Of a stretch of 64,000 nucleotides of DNA, positions 10,236 through 20,454 are shown one piece after another. Every line of letters begins with the position of its first letter. The stretch's first letter is position 1. The notes below the pieces were generated by a model. It made no database searches. It saw only the letters and a list, made by a program, of their open reading frames with translations, and was not told where the DNA came from. This DNA comes from Phytophthora colocasiae. Taxonomy: Eukaryota; Oomycota; Peronosporomycetes; Peronosporales; Peronosporaceae. The translations under genes were made by a program, and so were the position numbers. The stretch spans positions 620,001 through 684,000 of the forward strand of contig JAGKQI010000031.1 in the NCBI GenBank assembly GCA_018806915.1, in the 5' to 3' direction.

Positions 10236-11720
10236 CTATTTGGGACGCTTCTGAGGGCGAATGACAAACTCGACAGCTCCATCAGATCCGCTGGTGTCCA
10301 CCGGTAGCGACCTTTTTCCAGGTTGTTCAGCAACGTCTTCATTCTCTGTTTGAGCTAAAGCAGCATCTTGTAAATCATAGCTCTGGCTTTCGTGAAGAAT
10401 GTTCAGCCTGGTATTCTCCTCTTTCAAAGTAGCCATCTCCTGGGTCAGAGTCCTCAGCGTAGCTTTGAGACTGGCATGGGATCTCTGCAACGCCATCATC
10501 TGGGCATCTTTCTCAGCAGATTTCTTGGAAGCTTGATTCAAGTCGGCAACGTACTGTCGGTTTTGTTGGACCAGCTTGTTGTTTTGCTTGAAAAGTGCAA
10601 GGTTCTGCTCCTCCAAACGCTTCACTCGGAACTTGAACACACCAGAAGCCACGTGGGTCGTCTCTCTTAAACGATGGAGTGAGTTTGCCTCACTCTCCAT
10701 AACGTCGCTGCTCTGCTGGTCCGTTGGTTGAGTCGTTGACTGGCTAGTTAATAGCCCCCGCTCACCATTACCACCTCCACGTAATGAAAACGATGCAGCT
10801 ATAGGAGTCTGTCCATTGTCATTCCGGTCCTTGTCAATAGTGCCAGCCCATGCAACTTGGGTAGCAGCAGCTTGCGTGACCGCTACTTGATTGGAAGGAG
10901 ATTGCGTCTGCTCGACTTGACTGGAAGGACGCTGCGTGGGCTGAACTTGAGTGGCAGGAGGCTGACTTTCGTTAGCCTGAACTTGGGGGGCAGGAGGGGG
11001 AGTTGGCGGTTTAGAAGCCAATGCATTCATGAGAAACTCTGTGTCGTTCTTCATCCGATTCAGCAAATTATTCACGTCACTCCTGGTGACATGCTTGGAC
11101 GGCCCCTTCTCCGCAATATACGTCCGAATCTTCTGTCGCTTCACTCCAGCTTTCCGCAGTGCGTTGACTGCTTCCAGCACCATCGGATCTTGGACCTTCC
11201 TGTTCCGAGGGTGCATCATGAAATTCTCAACGTCCAGAGGATGGTTATGACTGGTAACTTGTGTCCTCACCACAATGTGCCACCCACTATCGTCACTTTT
11301 CCTTTGCGCTAGGACGTTGATCTTCGCAGGACATTCTCTTGCCCGAGTCTTTTGCTTTGGCCGAAGCCCTTGAGACCGACTACGTGGTTTACCCGCATGA
11401 GTACAGACTAACGTTCTAGTATACACTTTCATCTCTTCCGGGATCAATTGAGAATCGTACTCCCTGAGATCTGGTCTTGTAGTTTGCAGTTGTTTAATCA
11501 CTCGTTCATTCCGAGTGGCAACGGATGTGGACGTCTTACTACGGTATACTTGGTACGTCTCACGCTGGTACTCCTCAAAGGCAGCGTAGAAGGCCTCCCA
11601 AGACGGAAATGCCGTGATAGTCATGTAATCAGCATGAATGAGTGGAGCTTCTTCTGCTTGGGGGGTTGGACTCTGCGGAGCTGCAGGAGATGGAGCTAAT
11701 TGCTCGTGCACGTCTGACAT
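10236..11720 (-). CDS. FAR1/WRKY-GCM-like zinc-finger protein with coiled coil
   Basis: This 494-residue protein begins at the ATG at 11720-11718; the frame is open a little further but without an upstream ATG. Residues from about 40 to 170 resemble the DNA-binding domain of FAR1-type, Mutator-derived proteins: FPSWEAFYAAFEEYQRETYQ, VCTHAG, a basic run, RECPAKINV and the closing TSHNHPLD, giving a C-C-H-N-H zinc site. A Pro/Gln/Thr-rich linker follows (about 260-330). The last third has heptad-like sequence rich in Leu, Gln, Lys and Asn, consistent with a coiled coil that could allow dimerisation, and it ends in a basic RPQKRPK. No transposase core is present. It is probably a transcription-factor-like host protein, though it could be a domesticated or truncated transposase. 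Confidence 0.75.
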   Translation of the reverse strand: MSDVHEQLAPSPAAPQSPTPQAEEAPLIHADYMTITAFPSWEAFYAAFEEYQRETYQVYRSKTSTSVATRNERVIKQLQTTRPDLREYDSQLIPEEMKVYTRTLVCTHAGKPRSRSQGLRPKQKTRARECPAKINVLAQRKSDDSGWHIVVRTQVTSHNHPLDVENFMMHPRNRKVQDPMVLEAVNALRKAGVKRQKIRTYIAEKGPSKHVTRSDVNNLLNRMKNDTEFLMNALASKPPTPPPAPQVQANESQPPATQVQPTQRPSSQVEQTQSPSNQVAVTQAAATQVAWAGTIDKDRNDNGQTPIAASFSLRGGGNGERGLLTSQSTTQPTDQQSSDVMESEANSLHRLRETTHVASGVFKFRVKRLEEQNLALFKQNNKLVQQNRQYVADLNQASKKSAEKDAQMMALQRSHASLKATLRTLTQEMATLKEENTRLNILHESQSYDLQDAALAQTENEDVAEQPGKRSLPVDTSGSDGAVEFVIRPQKRPK

Positions 11721-12047
11721 CGTCTGTCGAGTTACAGTGGAGAAGTGGTCAGTGGCTGTAAGCACATTATACACGTATACAACATGTATATCGTATTGGA
11801 CAGGGCTTTACGCCAGTGCATGTCTAGTGGAAAAGGGCGAGGAATACGTCTTACCTAACTGAAGTAGTAGTGGGAAGAGATAACGTGGCAACTGGTTATA
11901 TCCTGGGTGTGTCTGTAGCTAATAGTTCTCTAGCCCATAGCTTCACCACTACGTTCACGAAGCGTTCGTTGTCAGATCACGTTGAGTACGCGACTGCTGT
12001 TGCTTTTCAGTTCATGCATTATCAATTTAGAGAATACCCCATTCAAC
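11721..12047. other. Intergenic between zinc-finger and ABCG genes
   Basis: A 327-bp stretch between the zinc-finger start codon and the 3' end of ABCG copy 1. Both genes are on the minus strand, so it should carry the promoter of the zinc-finger gene. I see no specific element. Confidence 0.5.
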
Positions 12048-13913
12048 TTATCCCTCTTTACGCAGGTTGAACCACAAGGCGATGAAGCCGATGGTCCGGA
12101 AGCCAAAGTTGATCGCTAATAGAATCAGGCCGTCGCCAAGGGCCGATCGTGACTGCAGACTAAAATTCTTCAGCACGTCCGCCCCAGTGTGCGCTGTACA
12201 GTTCTCCACTGCCGCGTCGCACGCGATGGTCGGCACTTGCTCCCAGAAGATCTTCATGATGGCTTCAAAGCCGTACTTGATCGGAGAGATGTATTGGACC
12301 CAGATGAAGTACTTTGGGCAATCGTCCGAATTGATGAGTAGTCCCCCGAACAGCATAAAGGGGAGAATGATGATCATTCCGATGATCGGCGCGATATCCA
12401 CTCGACGAACCAAGCACGACACCATGTAGCCCAATCCCACCGCACAACTGTTGACCAGGATCATGATAATCTGCTGGTAAATGTACACGTCGAAGCCGTG
12501 GCCAATTCCGATCAATAAGTATGCTGGGACGAAGAAAATGATCGGTAAAATGATCTGCATCGGGATCTCGCTCACGTTCTTCGCGAAATACCAAGATAAA
12601 AGGTGATACAGTCCAGCTCTGTACTCTCGGATGATGATCGGGAGCTCCATGGGGACAGAGATGAATACCGGATTCGCTGAGCCAAACGTTTGGTTGACAA
12701 TGAGGAAAAAGAAGCCACCTGTGAAATTCTGGATACCCTTTTGGTCCAGATCCAGCTGCAGATAGATGAGACCGACGATGAGAGACACAATCAGAGTCTG
12801 GAAGATTGCTGCTCGGAAACCAATGCGATCACGAACAAACCGAACAACATTACGGTGTGCCAATACACCAACTTGTCCGAAGATGTTCAAGCGTGAGTCG
12901 GTGTATTCTTCAGTCTTGATGCCTTCATCCTCGATCTGAGGCAGAGTCTGATGCTGTACCCATTCCTTCTTGAGTTTTTCAACGCGAGCAACTCCTTCAG
13001 CGTCCGTGGCTTTGTCCATTACAACGAGTTGTTTCATGAAATAGTCCGTCGGGTTCATCAGTGCTGGACAAGGATACCCCAGCGACGAAAAATAGTCCAC
13101 TGACTCTAACGCTTTCCCTTGGTACACTGGTGATCCGTCCGAAAGTAAGTAAAGCTGATCAAAAAGACCAAACACCTCAGACGAAGGCTGGTGAATAGTA
13201 GCGATCACAGTTCGACCGTTTCGAGCAATCTGTTGAAGCTGCATTGTCACCGTCTCCGCCATAAAGCTATCCAGACCCGACGTCGGTTCATCCACGAACA
13301 AAATGGACGGGTTGGTCAAGATCTCAGTAGCGAACGACAACCGTTTGCGTTCACCTCCAGAGATTCCACGGAGAGAAATTCCCCCGATCAATGTATCTCG
13401 ACACTTCATAAGGCCTAACTCTTCCATTACTTCGTCCACGCGCTTCAAGTACTGCTTCTCCGAGAACGTCTTGCCCATCCGTAGCTTAGCCTGGAACACC
13501 AGATGCTCCTTCACCGTGATGGTCTGGTAGAACAAGTCATCTTGCATGACGTAGGACGTGAGACGTTTGATGGAATCATTCCACGGCTGTCCATTGATCG
13601 CGATCTCTCCTTCCACAGCTTTGTTACGTCCGGAGATGCAGTCAAGCAGAGAACTTTTACCAGCACCAGACGGCCCCATGATCACTAACAGCTCTCCGGG
13701 CTTTGCTGTACCGCTGACATTCGATAAAATGATCTTTTCTTCTTCCTGTTTTGTGCGGGGGTTGATGATAGTTGCCTTGAGACTGAGGTTTCGCCATTGG
13801 AGCGTGAACTTCGGAGCTTCGGACGGTACAAATTTGGTCTCGATGTTGGGCTTGGGGGTCTCAATCTCCACGAAGTGCTCTTGAACAGTGTCATCTTGAG
13901 CATGGGAGGACAT
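12048..13913 (-). CDS. ABCG (WHITE-type) half-transporter, copy 1
   Basis: A 621-residue protein with the ABC domain first and the membrane domain second, the order typical of ABCG half-transporters, which dimerise to export lipids, sterols or toxic compounds. From the chosen start, Walker A (GPSGAGKS) is at about 80-87, the signature ISGGE near 184, Walker B (ILFVDEPTSGLDS) near 204-216 and the switch histidine (ATIHQPSSE) near 241. Six hydrophobic segments follow from about residue 365, with a cysteine-bearing external loop (CDAAVENCTAHTG) before the last. I chose the ATG at 13913-13911 because it has A at -3; the frame extends 18 codons further without ATG. The ABC domain is nearly identical in DNA to copy 2 at 45037-46965, but the rest is diverged. 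Confidence 0.95.
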   Translation of the reverse strand: MSSHAQDDTVQEHFVEIETPKPNIETKFVPSEAPKFTLQWRNLSLKATIINPRTKQEEEKIILSNVSGTAKPGELLVIMGPSGAGKSSLLDCISGRNKAVEGEIAINGQPWNDSIKRLTSYVMQDDLFYQTITVKEHLVFQAKLRMGKTFSEKQYLKRVDEVMEELGLMKCRDTLIGGISLRGISGGERKRLSFATEILTNPSILFVDEPTSGLDSFMAETVTMQLQQIARNGRTVIATIHQPSSEVFGLFDQLYLLSDGSPVYQGKALESVDYFSSLGYPCPALMNPTDYFMKQLVVMDKATDAEGVARVEKLKKEWVQHQTLPQIEDEGIKTEEYTDSRLNIFGQVGVLAHRNVVRFVRDRIGFRAAIFQTLIVSLIVGLIYLQLDLDQKGIQNFTGGFFFLIVNQTFGSANPVFISVPMELPIIIREYRAGLYHLLSWYFAKNVSEIPMQIILPIIFFVPAYLLIGIGHGFDVYIYQQIIMILVNSCAVGLGYMVSCLVRRVDIAPIIGMIIILPFMLFGGLLINSDDCPKYFIWVQYISPIKYGFEAIMKIFWEQVPTIACDAAVENCTAHTGADVLKNFSLQSRSALGDGLILLAINFGFRTIGFIALWFNLRKEG

Positions 13914-14560
13914 TTTACTGCTGTCCCAGTGCGTCCTTGACTGCAAATGGCAAAGTGAGAGTGACACCAGTCAACGACGGTGGTTTCAATACGCGAGTCA
14001 CACATTACGACGATATTTCTGGTCAGCTCAGAGCCGAAGAAGTCTGGAAGCTTTCGTCAATCGTTTTTTCTTTGGAGTGCAACCGCCGGTGGTAATCCGG
14101 CGTTATCAGTCGTGGTTTAGGGGCGATTACCCCGTCTTTAGAGTTAACCATTTGTTGGGTAGTGAAGTTCGAAGTCCGTTTTCAGCTACGCTGAAATACA
14201 CGACAATGTCGATTTCATGTGTTTCTCTAAAACTAAGCTTCGAAGATAAACTTACTCGCCCTACGAAGGAAATCTTTTGGTTCGGTTTCGAGACATTTTG
14301 ACATCCGATTCCCCTGAAGAAGTTCTTTTTCGTTGTCCTAGTGGATCCACTCGTGTACAAGATGCGACTCTGGATGCTGGGTCACCCATTCGATGAGATT
14401 TCAACGAGAAGAATGAACTTGATTCAAGTTCCGAAGTTGGTATCTGCTTCTTTGTTCATGTAGTGAGGAAAGTGAGTTGGTTACGATCGATGTCAAGCCC
14501 GCCGTGAAAATCTTGTGTTTACCGAATAAATGGACACTTTTACAACCAGACTTGCAACGC
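13914..14560. other. Intergenic with a short relic of the unknown gene family
   Basis: This 647-bp stretch contains the ABCG copy 1 promoter region. At about 14354-14425 a plus-strand frame reads VQDATLDAGSPIR, then a broken W-D-F-x-E-x-N-x-L segment, matching the centre of the unknown family A-F described below. It is a relic of a lost copy. The rest shows nothing I can name. Confidence 0.55.
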
Positions 14561-15271
14561 CTTACTATACAATATTCGCATCATTCAAGCGTGCCATTCT
14601 GAAGCGGGACATTGCGATGCACCGATTTTGCTGAAGTACCCATTTGTGATAAGTTTATGCTAAGTGAATTTGGGGGGGGGGATGACCGATACTTATCGTC
14701 TAAGTCTCCTGATGCTTCTTCCGAAGAAGTCCTTCGTTGTTTATCAAGTTCTGTCAAACAGTCTTTTGTGATCAATACTCACTTCATTCATTTAGACTAC
14801 AATCGAAATTGCGGTGCAATAGATATGGCTCCTGGAATTGACAACGAGAAGCGCTGGGCATTTCTAAAACCTTGGACCAACGTTCTAAAGCATCAACTGA
14901 GTAGTCCACGACAGCCCAAATTTACTGCGCTCTATGCCTTCGTTGTTGCCCCAACCCAAGAAAAAGTCCAAAAGCTTCAAGAAGGATTAAAACTACTGGC
15001 TGCAGTGGCCCATGTAGACTATGACGCGTGGATGTATCTGCTGGAGAAGCACTGTAAATTGGAACGAGAAAAATCCTGGGATAATGTCATTGAGAAGGAA
15101 ATGCTTGTTGGTTTTCAATTGGATATCGAAAGTCCACATTTCGTCCAGATGTGGGGAATCCAACAGCATGATCATCCTAGTCCAGAATACTCGGAAGCTT
15201 TAGCCAGAATAGCAGCTATGGAGCAGAATCTCCATACCAAGGAATGCGGTGTGGAAATTCCAGTTCTTCTA

Positions 15272-16082
15272 CACCTTTTGCCGGCCAAAGTGGGCTAATC
15301 AGCATCCAATGTGGGCAGGATTAATTTTAGGCGGCTGACAGAAACCCAAAACAGCCCAAAACTGTTTTTTCACACAATCAAAGTGGGCTAATCATCATTC
15401 AAAGCGGGCAAACTACTGGCCATAGGACATACATGTATACGAATTGCTGCATGCACAAACTTCGAAGCGTGCAACTCTACGTTCTGCACCATGCGCTGAG
15501 TGATTAGCGGCATACAAGTGTTGGTAGCTCGCTCGAGAAGCCTCATGCGAGCTTCTGTCTTCGAAATTGGTGGACCAGTAATACTCTCGGTCAGTGGGTC
15601 GTTCATCTCTTCCCTCGCTGTAGCTAGGTAGGTTTTGATGTGCGCTTTAAGAGCGCTAAAGCAGTTTTCAATCGGGTTACACATGGGGCTGTATGGACCA
15701 AGTCGAAGCAAGACGAGTCGCTCCGCTGTGCTCCGTGGGAACCCATTATAATGGGCAACAGCACGCCAGTTGCCACCGGCGTGGTATGCTTTGAGGACGC
15801 GACGGCGTTCTTCAGGTGTGTGGGTCTTAGTGGCGGTTTAGGAAGGCATCTGGGTTGTGTAATGTCAGTTGCAGATTGACTTTGTGGTCTCCATTTCGGG
15901 CGCATGCGAAGTACTGTACATGTACGAATGATTGGCTGGTAGTTGCCCGCTTTGAATGATGATTAGCCCACTTTGATTGTGTGAAAAAACAGTTTTGGGC
16001 TGTTTTGGGTTTCTGTCAGCCGCCTAAAATTAATCCTGCCCACATTGGATGCTGATTAGCCCACTTTGGCCGGCAAAAGGTG
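15272..16082. mobile_element. Tc1/mariner-type deletion derivative (811 bp)
   Basis: The element begins CACCTTTTGCCGGCCAAAG and ends with its inverse. Terminal inverted repeats of 140 bp (15272-15411 and 15943-16082) appear perfect by eye. It is flanked by TA at 15270-15271 and 16083-16084; removing the element and one TA restores the reading of copy D at that place. The TA target fits Tc1/mariner. The inside holds the fused remains of a transposase on the minus strand. Perfect repeats and its absence from copy D suggest a fairly recent insertion after the duplication. Confidence 0.93.
15388..15830 (-). pseudogene. Tc1/mariner transposase remnant: HTH start fused to DDE end
   Basis: Read on the minus strand from about 15830, the frame gives PEERRRVLKAYHAGGNW and RAVAHYNGFPRSTAERLV, which look like the first DNA-binding helices of the transposase. 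It passes without a break into LRLGPYSPMCNPIENCFSAL, the conserved end of the catalytic domain around the third acidic residue. The middle of the protein, with the first two catalytic aspartates, is missing, yet the junction keeps the frame. The frame closes at 15388. A product, if made, could bind ends but not cut. Confidence 0.7.
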
Positions 16083-18038
16083 TAGAGCCGTTCGTTCCAG
16101 TACCCGGTCCAGAAGATCTAGACAAGCTTTCGAGACTTCATAATGCTGTGAAAACGATACGACGAGAGTGGGAAGAGGAATCGTTGTCATTCATAGCGGC
16201 AGGAACGTTCCGGTGTACATTTGTGATGTCTGTTACGAATGTCGATCTATCACAGTACTACCCAATTGATTTGGAAATGGTGAAGAAGATGGAAGAATTG
16301 GTCCACGACAACGTATGGTTTTCTAGCATTTCCCTACCCTTGGGCTTTGATCATTTCAGTAATAGGCAACAGTTGAGGGGAATGCTGGGAAGGATTCTGA
16401 GAACTCTTTTTGATAGTACTCGTCGCTCGAACGAAATCACCAACAAGATATTTGGAAACAAAAAGGTACAGTAAGATGGTCGACCAGATTTCGATATCAT
16501 TGTACAAGCTGCCTCTGAACGAATGGGGAGCATTATGCTCAGCAGTGATGCACAGTCAAACCATGCGGGTATTGGAGCTGTTATATGTGGGATCGTGTTG
16601 CCGCTGGTGGGAGTGGCTAGCGTACGGTTTTTTCTCCAAGAAAGCCCAAAGCCTTTCTTCGTTGGAAAGTCTTGCTTTAAGACACATTGAAAGTATGACA
16701 ACCTCACAAGCAAAAGCATTTCACGAAATCTTATCGTCAGAGTACTATGAAGAAGCACTCCTTAAATTCTCTGGTGGGTCTGGTGGCGCACAATATGCGA
16801 CTCTAGCAGCAAATTCTCCAATCCGATGGCTTGTTGATGAGCAGAATTCTAGGTTCGGAAGTATTGAAGTCTGCTACTCCAATTTCCTTCTTGCGGGTGA
16901 AGAGTGAAAGTGAGTGGATTGATGCTATCGTTCCTGGTTATGGTCGGTGTCAAATCCGACGTGAGGATCTTGTGCTTAGCGAGCATGTCAATATTCTCCC
17001 GGCCAATAACTTGAAGACTCTTGAGATTCATTTCGACAGAAACGAGCGTTCCATGAAAACTGTTGATATCAGTGGACTCCCACTTTTCTTAACTGCTGTT
17101 GGGTCTTTCTTTAAGAAATTAACTATTGACACTGGAACCGAAGGCATCGTTGTGGATGTGAAAATGGTCCTTGAGCGGTGTCCAAACTTGGAGCAGTTGT
17201 GCCTTAAAAGAAATCATGACATTGCTGTCTTGGATTTTTCAGAGTACCAAGCTGCTGGTTCAACACTACCAGACATTATTTTCAATTTGGGCGATCTCCC
17301 CGCCTTTACCGAAGAGCTGATGAATACAGATAGCGCTTTTTCGAATTGTCTGCAGAGTCTCACCATTTACCAGGGTTATCCATATTGTCCGACAGAACTC
17401 AGGAGGAAGTTTGAAGCAGTTTTGAAGATACTGGAACGCAATGAACGGTTGGAGTATCTCCATATCCAAATGTATGACGAGTACATCGAGGAGTACACGG
17501 AGCGGTTCCTGAAGTTTCACTTGCGACCCACAAAGCACTCAGCCAAATTGGATTTCCAGCGCAAGATTGCGTTCCTGAGTGTGGTATCGACTACCATTCC
17601 ATCTCGAAGTGACAAGAGGAAGAGAGAGCGCTATATGGGAAAGAAGCGAATGAATTGGGATCAACTTGGTGCGGATGTGATGACTAGTATTTTTCTGTTT
17701 GCAGCAACGCCAGTTCAGCTTAGAGTGTATGTTGGTGGGCCCAGTTATTACATAGCTACTTAGAAATGGTCTTCACTATTCATTCCATAACTCCCGACAA
17801 ATTCTTCTTTCCGAGATTTGATAAGGTCGTCACTATCTAGCGTCGAAAAGGCTTTACTTGATTTTGAAGGATTCTCTATTTATGTTATTTAACTAACCAT
17901 AGAGTATAAAAAAGGCTTTACTTTACACCAACAATTCTCATCAATCAAAGCTGCATTCTTTCTTTTAACATAAATAATTTTTCGTACTTTTGGCACACTT
18001 TGCAACTTGAAAACTCGGCATGCAGCAGCACTGGGGGG

Positions 18039-18095
18039 TGCAGTTGATCCAAGATACTCGTGAGTTTGGACGCTCGAGAACCCCTCCCCCCCTCC
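18039..18095. other. Micro-inversion relative to the right arm
   Basis: The segment GTGCAGTTGATCC to CTCGAGAACCCCTCCCC is in the same plus-strand orientation here and at 56162-56213, although the surrounding blocks are inverted relative to each other. One arm has therefore flipped about 55 bp. In the right arm this segment carries the first ATG of the partner gene; here that ATG is turned to the other strand and altered. Confidence 0.8.
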
Positions 18096-18252
18096 GCACG
18101 TCACTTTCAAGCTATCCCTGGCGTTTAACTTTTGCTTCAATCAAGTAAGTCTCCGCGAAAAGTTCGAGGTTTTACGCGATCACATCCAATCTCTTTTCTT
18201 TTTTAACTTTACGCATTTCCCTTCATACCAGGAATCATCAGTACGTGACAAG

Positions 18253-19023
18253 ATGATTTCAACTCAACAATCAGAGAAGAAGCGCAGTTCGTCCATGACA
18301 CCAGCTTCGGCCCATGATTCCAACAAGAAACACCATTTGCTCAATTCATCCGATGCTGTTATCACGAATACTTCTCCTACATCTTACTTTTGCCAGATTT
18401 TGGAGTTGGGGTCTACTCTCGTCTGGGACTTCCTCTCTTCCTCTGATGTTATATCTCTGTTGAATTCGGTGTCGGGTAAATTATCGGAGGGGTTTACTAC
18501 CAAAGTAGCCCTGAAGGCGATTGAGTGGCTTGCAATTAAAAATGATACGCATTTGGGGCGGAAATGTGGTTGTGACTGGATGAGAAAGCTTGATTTCAAG
18601 GCTCGTTCGAAGGACAACTGCACGAAACGATCACCTTACATTTTGGACAAGAACCTACCGATTCTTCAGGTTCCAGGTGGAGCTTTGGCTTTTCTGAATG
18701 CTCTCGTTGTGACAGCGAATCTGGTGGAGATAGTTGAAAACGGATGTGCGATTTCGGCCACTTTCTCTCCGATAATTTGCCCTCTCGTTTCGGAGAAGAA
18801 CAAACCGCGTCTGGCAGAATGCACCGAAAATGACGTGAAGCGAGTCATGAACGAGATTCTCAGCACTAGTGGAACACGTTTCTTCAAAGATTTCAAAACG
18901 AAGAGACCGGCGTGGACGCCGGGCCAATTTGACTTCATCGACTATCATTGGGTCGCGATGGAGGGTAATGAGTGCAAATACTGCGACGAACTCGCTCAGA
19001 CAGTGGACGCCTACCATATATAG
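18253..19023 (+). pseudogene. Small partner gene, left copy, body
   Basis: This reads 249 codons of the partner protein (MISTQQSEKKRSSSMTPASA onward) before the Harbinger element at about 19000 replaces the tail; the last codons (QTVDAYHI) come from the transposon end. The upstream exon seen in the right copy is lost here through the micro-inversion, although the GTAAGT donor (18144) and CAG acceptor (18229-18231) remain. Residues near 48-80 (ILELGSTLVWDFLSSSDVIS) look faintly like an F-box helix pair. The rest has conserved cysteines (KCGCDW, CKYCDE) and no domain I recognise. The lost tail lies at 23779-24042. Confidence 0.75.
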
Positions 19024-19350
19024 CATACTCACCCGACATATTTGCAGCAGATATATCGGGGCTTATGCCGACATACATCGTCGAAAGGCATAGATATCGT
19101 GTCGATAGAATTCCCTACCCCTAGATCTATGCACTGTAGCCATCTTAACGGTTGTACTTGATATCTGTATAATTTATGATGAACATCACTCCTTTTATGC
19201 ATCCGTCACTCTTCAACGACATATATCTTCCGACAGCCAGAGAAGTTGATCACTTCGAAATTTGCAGAGACGCCGCAAAGGCGATAGGTTCGTGGCGCAG
19301 CATGTTTTAATCCTCAATACTGTCTACTAACTGACTATGCTGCAAGTCAA

Positions 19351-20454
19351 ATGGTGCGTCTAGTGCACTCGTCAAGCCACTGGAAGTCGCGCTGCATTTA
19401 CGACACTTCCAGCGACGAAAACTCGCCACCCAACATCCCGTCGTCTGGACGCCATGATTCATGCAGTACCTGCAGTGAAAATGGGACACAGATCCCTCCT
19501 TGGAACTGCAAGCCCCAATCTGAAACCCCATCACCACCAGCAAGACCTTCCCAAGCATCTCACAGTCCGACAACGTCGTCACCAGTTCTACTAACGCCGC
19601 CCCGATCTCCAGTCCGCCGAACGTCGAAGACCCTGCCAACTCGTCATCGCAGTCGGAACTCTCGTCAAATAGCGGAGCCGTACGCGCGACCCCGACCTCG
19701 TCGCCCGCTAAGGCAACCAATTCGCCCGGATGGAAAGACACGGGCGCCGGCGGGTACAATACAAGAGTTGGTGCACACAACCAGAAGCGACGACGTCTTC
19801 GTGCCAGCAAGATGGCCGTGGAGGGTCGCTCACCTTCGGACGCTGTTTAATCCGTTGGCAACTGTCTTCCCTGCTGTGCCTCACTTTGGATGGTGCGATT
19901 GTTCCTCACCGTGTCGCGTGGACTCGTGCAGAAACTCATTGATGCATGTTTACTGCACCGCAAGCTGCTGCCCATACGAAGGCCGGTGTGGAAACGGGTT
20001 GCAAGAGTCCACGCGTGTCTACCTGGCAAAGAATCAGCGTACCGGATCGTTCGGCGTGGTTGCGGCGGAAGACATTGGCAAGGGTGAAGTGTTGGGGCAG
20101 TACCTGGGTGAGATAGAGCATGTCAGCGCCTCGCGCGCTCAACGTCCCCGTAACCTGGGCTACCGACTCGTTCTTCACCAACGGCCCGAGAAACCAGACT
20201 ACCCCATTCGTGCCGCCATTAACGCAGAGACAATGGGCGGTTTGATGCGGTTTGTTAATCACTCCTGTCGGCCTGTAGCCAAGTTCATGGAAGTCGGTAA
20301 CGGCCGTTGCACTACTGTGGTCGTGGCAACTACACGCCCTATCAAGCGCGGTCAAGAGGTTACCGTCGACTACGGCGACGATCTATGGTTTGTCTGTCGC
20401 TGCCGGCTTGAAGGTTGTCGTCACCAAGACCGCCAAGAGGAGGAAGACCCGTAG
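19351..20454 (+). CDS. SET-domain lysine methyltransferase, carried by the Harbinger element
   Basis: A 367-residue protein starting at the ATG at 19351. The first 165 residues are Pro/Ser/Arg-rich and likely disordered. Next comes a cysteine cluster (WCDCSSPC, CRNSLMHVYCTASCCPYEGR, CGNGL; about 185-220), an AWS-type zinc module that precedes SET domains. The SET core shows RTGSFGVVAAEDIGKGEVLG, then GQYLGEI, the RFVNHSC pseudoknot motif near 307, and VTVDYGDDLW near 341. A post-SET CRCRLEGC closes it. All three modules needed for a histone-lysine methyltransferase are therefore present; the target lysine cannot be read. It would use S-adenosylmethionine in the nucleus. It lies inside the transposon, 350 bp from the left end. 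Confidence 0.88.
   Translation: MVRLVHSSSHWKSRCIYDTSSDENSPPNIPSSGRHDSCSTCSENGTQIPPWNCKPQSETPSPPARPSQASHSPTTSSPVLLTPPRSPVRRTSKTLPTRHRSRNSRQIAEPYARPRPRRPLRQPIRPDGKTRAPAGTIQELVHTTRSDDVFVPARWPWRVAHLRTLFNPLATVFPAVPHFGWCDCSSPCRVDSCRNSLMHVYCTASCCPYEGRCGNGLQESTRVYLAKNQRTGSFGVVAAEDIGKGEVLGQYLGEIEHVSASRAQRPRNLGYRLVLHQRPEKPDYPIRAAINAETMGGLMRFVNHSCRPVAKFMEVGNGRCTTVVVATTRPIKRGQEVTVDYGDDLWFVCRCRLEGCRHQDRQEEEDP

Larger units (their letters stand above)
14612..17763 (+). pseudogene. Unknown family copy A, broken
   Basis: This is a close copy of intact gene D (56402-58558, minus strand). The likely original start is the ATG at 14825 (MAPGIDNEKRWAFLKPW), since a Met at this place is shared with D, and in C and E. 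A Tc1/mariner-type element of 811 bp interrupts it at 15272-16082, right after EIPVLL. Two frameshifts follow, near 16465 and near 16850. The last section (16900-17763) reads intact to the family C-terminus, which includes ADVMTSIFLFAATP. A run of ten G at 14671-14680 in the 5' part replaces TTGGAGGG of copy D. The gene cannot make a full protein. See gene D for what can be said of the family. Confidence 0.88.
14561..18998 (+). repeat. Inverted segmental duplication, left arm (pairs with 55154-58829)
   Basis: This arm carries copy A and the body of the small partner gene. Read in reverse complement, 55154-58829 carries the same block as copy D and its partner. The outer boundary is sharp: CCTTACTATACAATATTCGC at about 14561 matches the inverse at 58810-58829. 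The inner part continues beyond the Harbinger insertion, where 23779-23893 matches 55154-55254 in inverse. Differences between arms are mostly insertions (two transposons here), small indels and one short inversion near 18040-18095. Confidence 0.9.
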
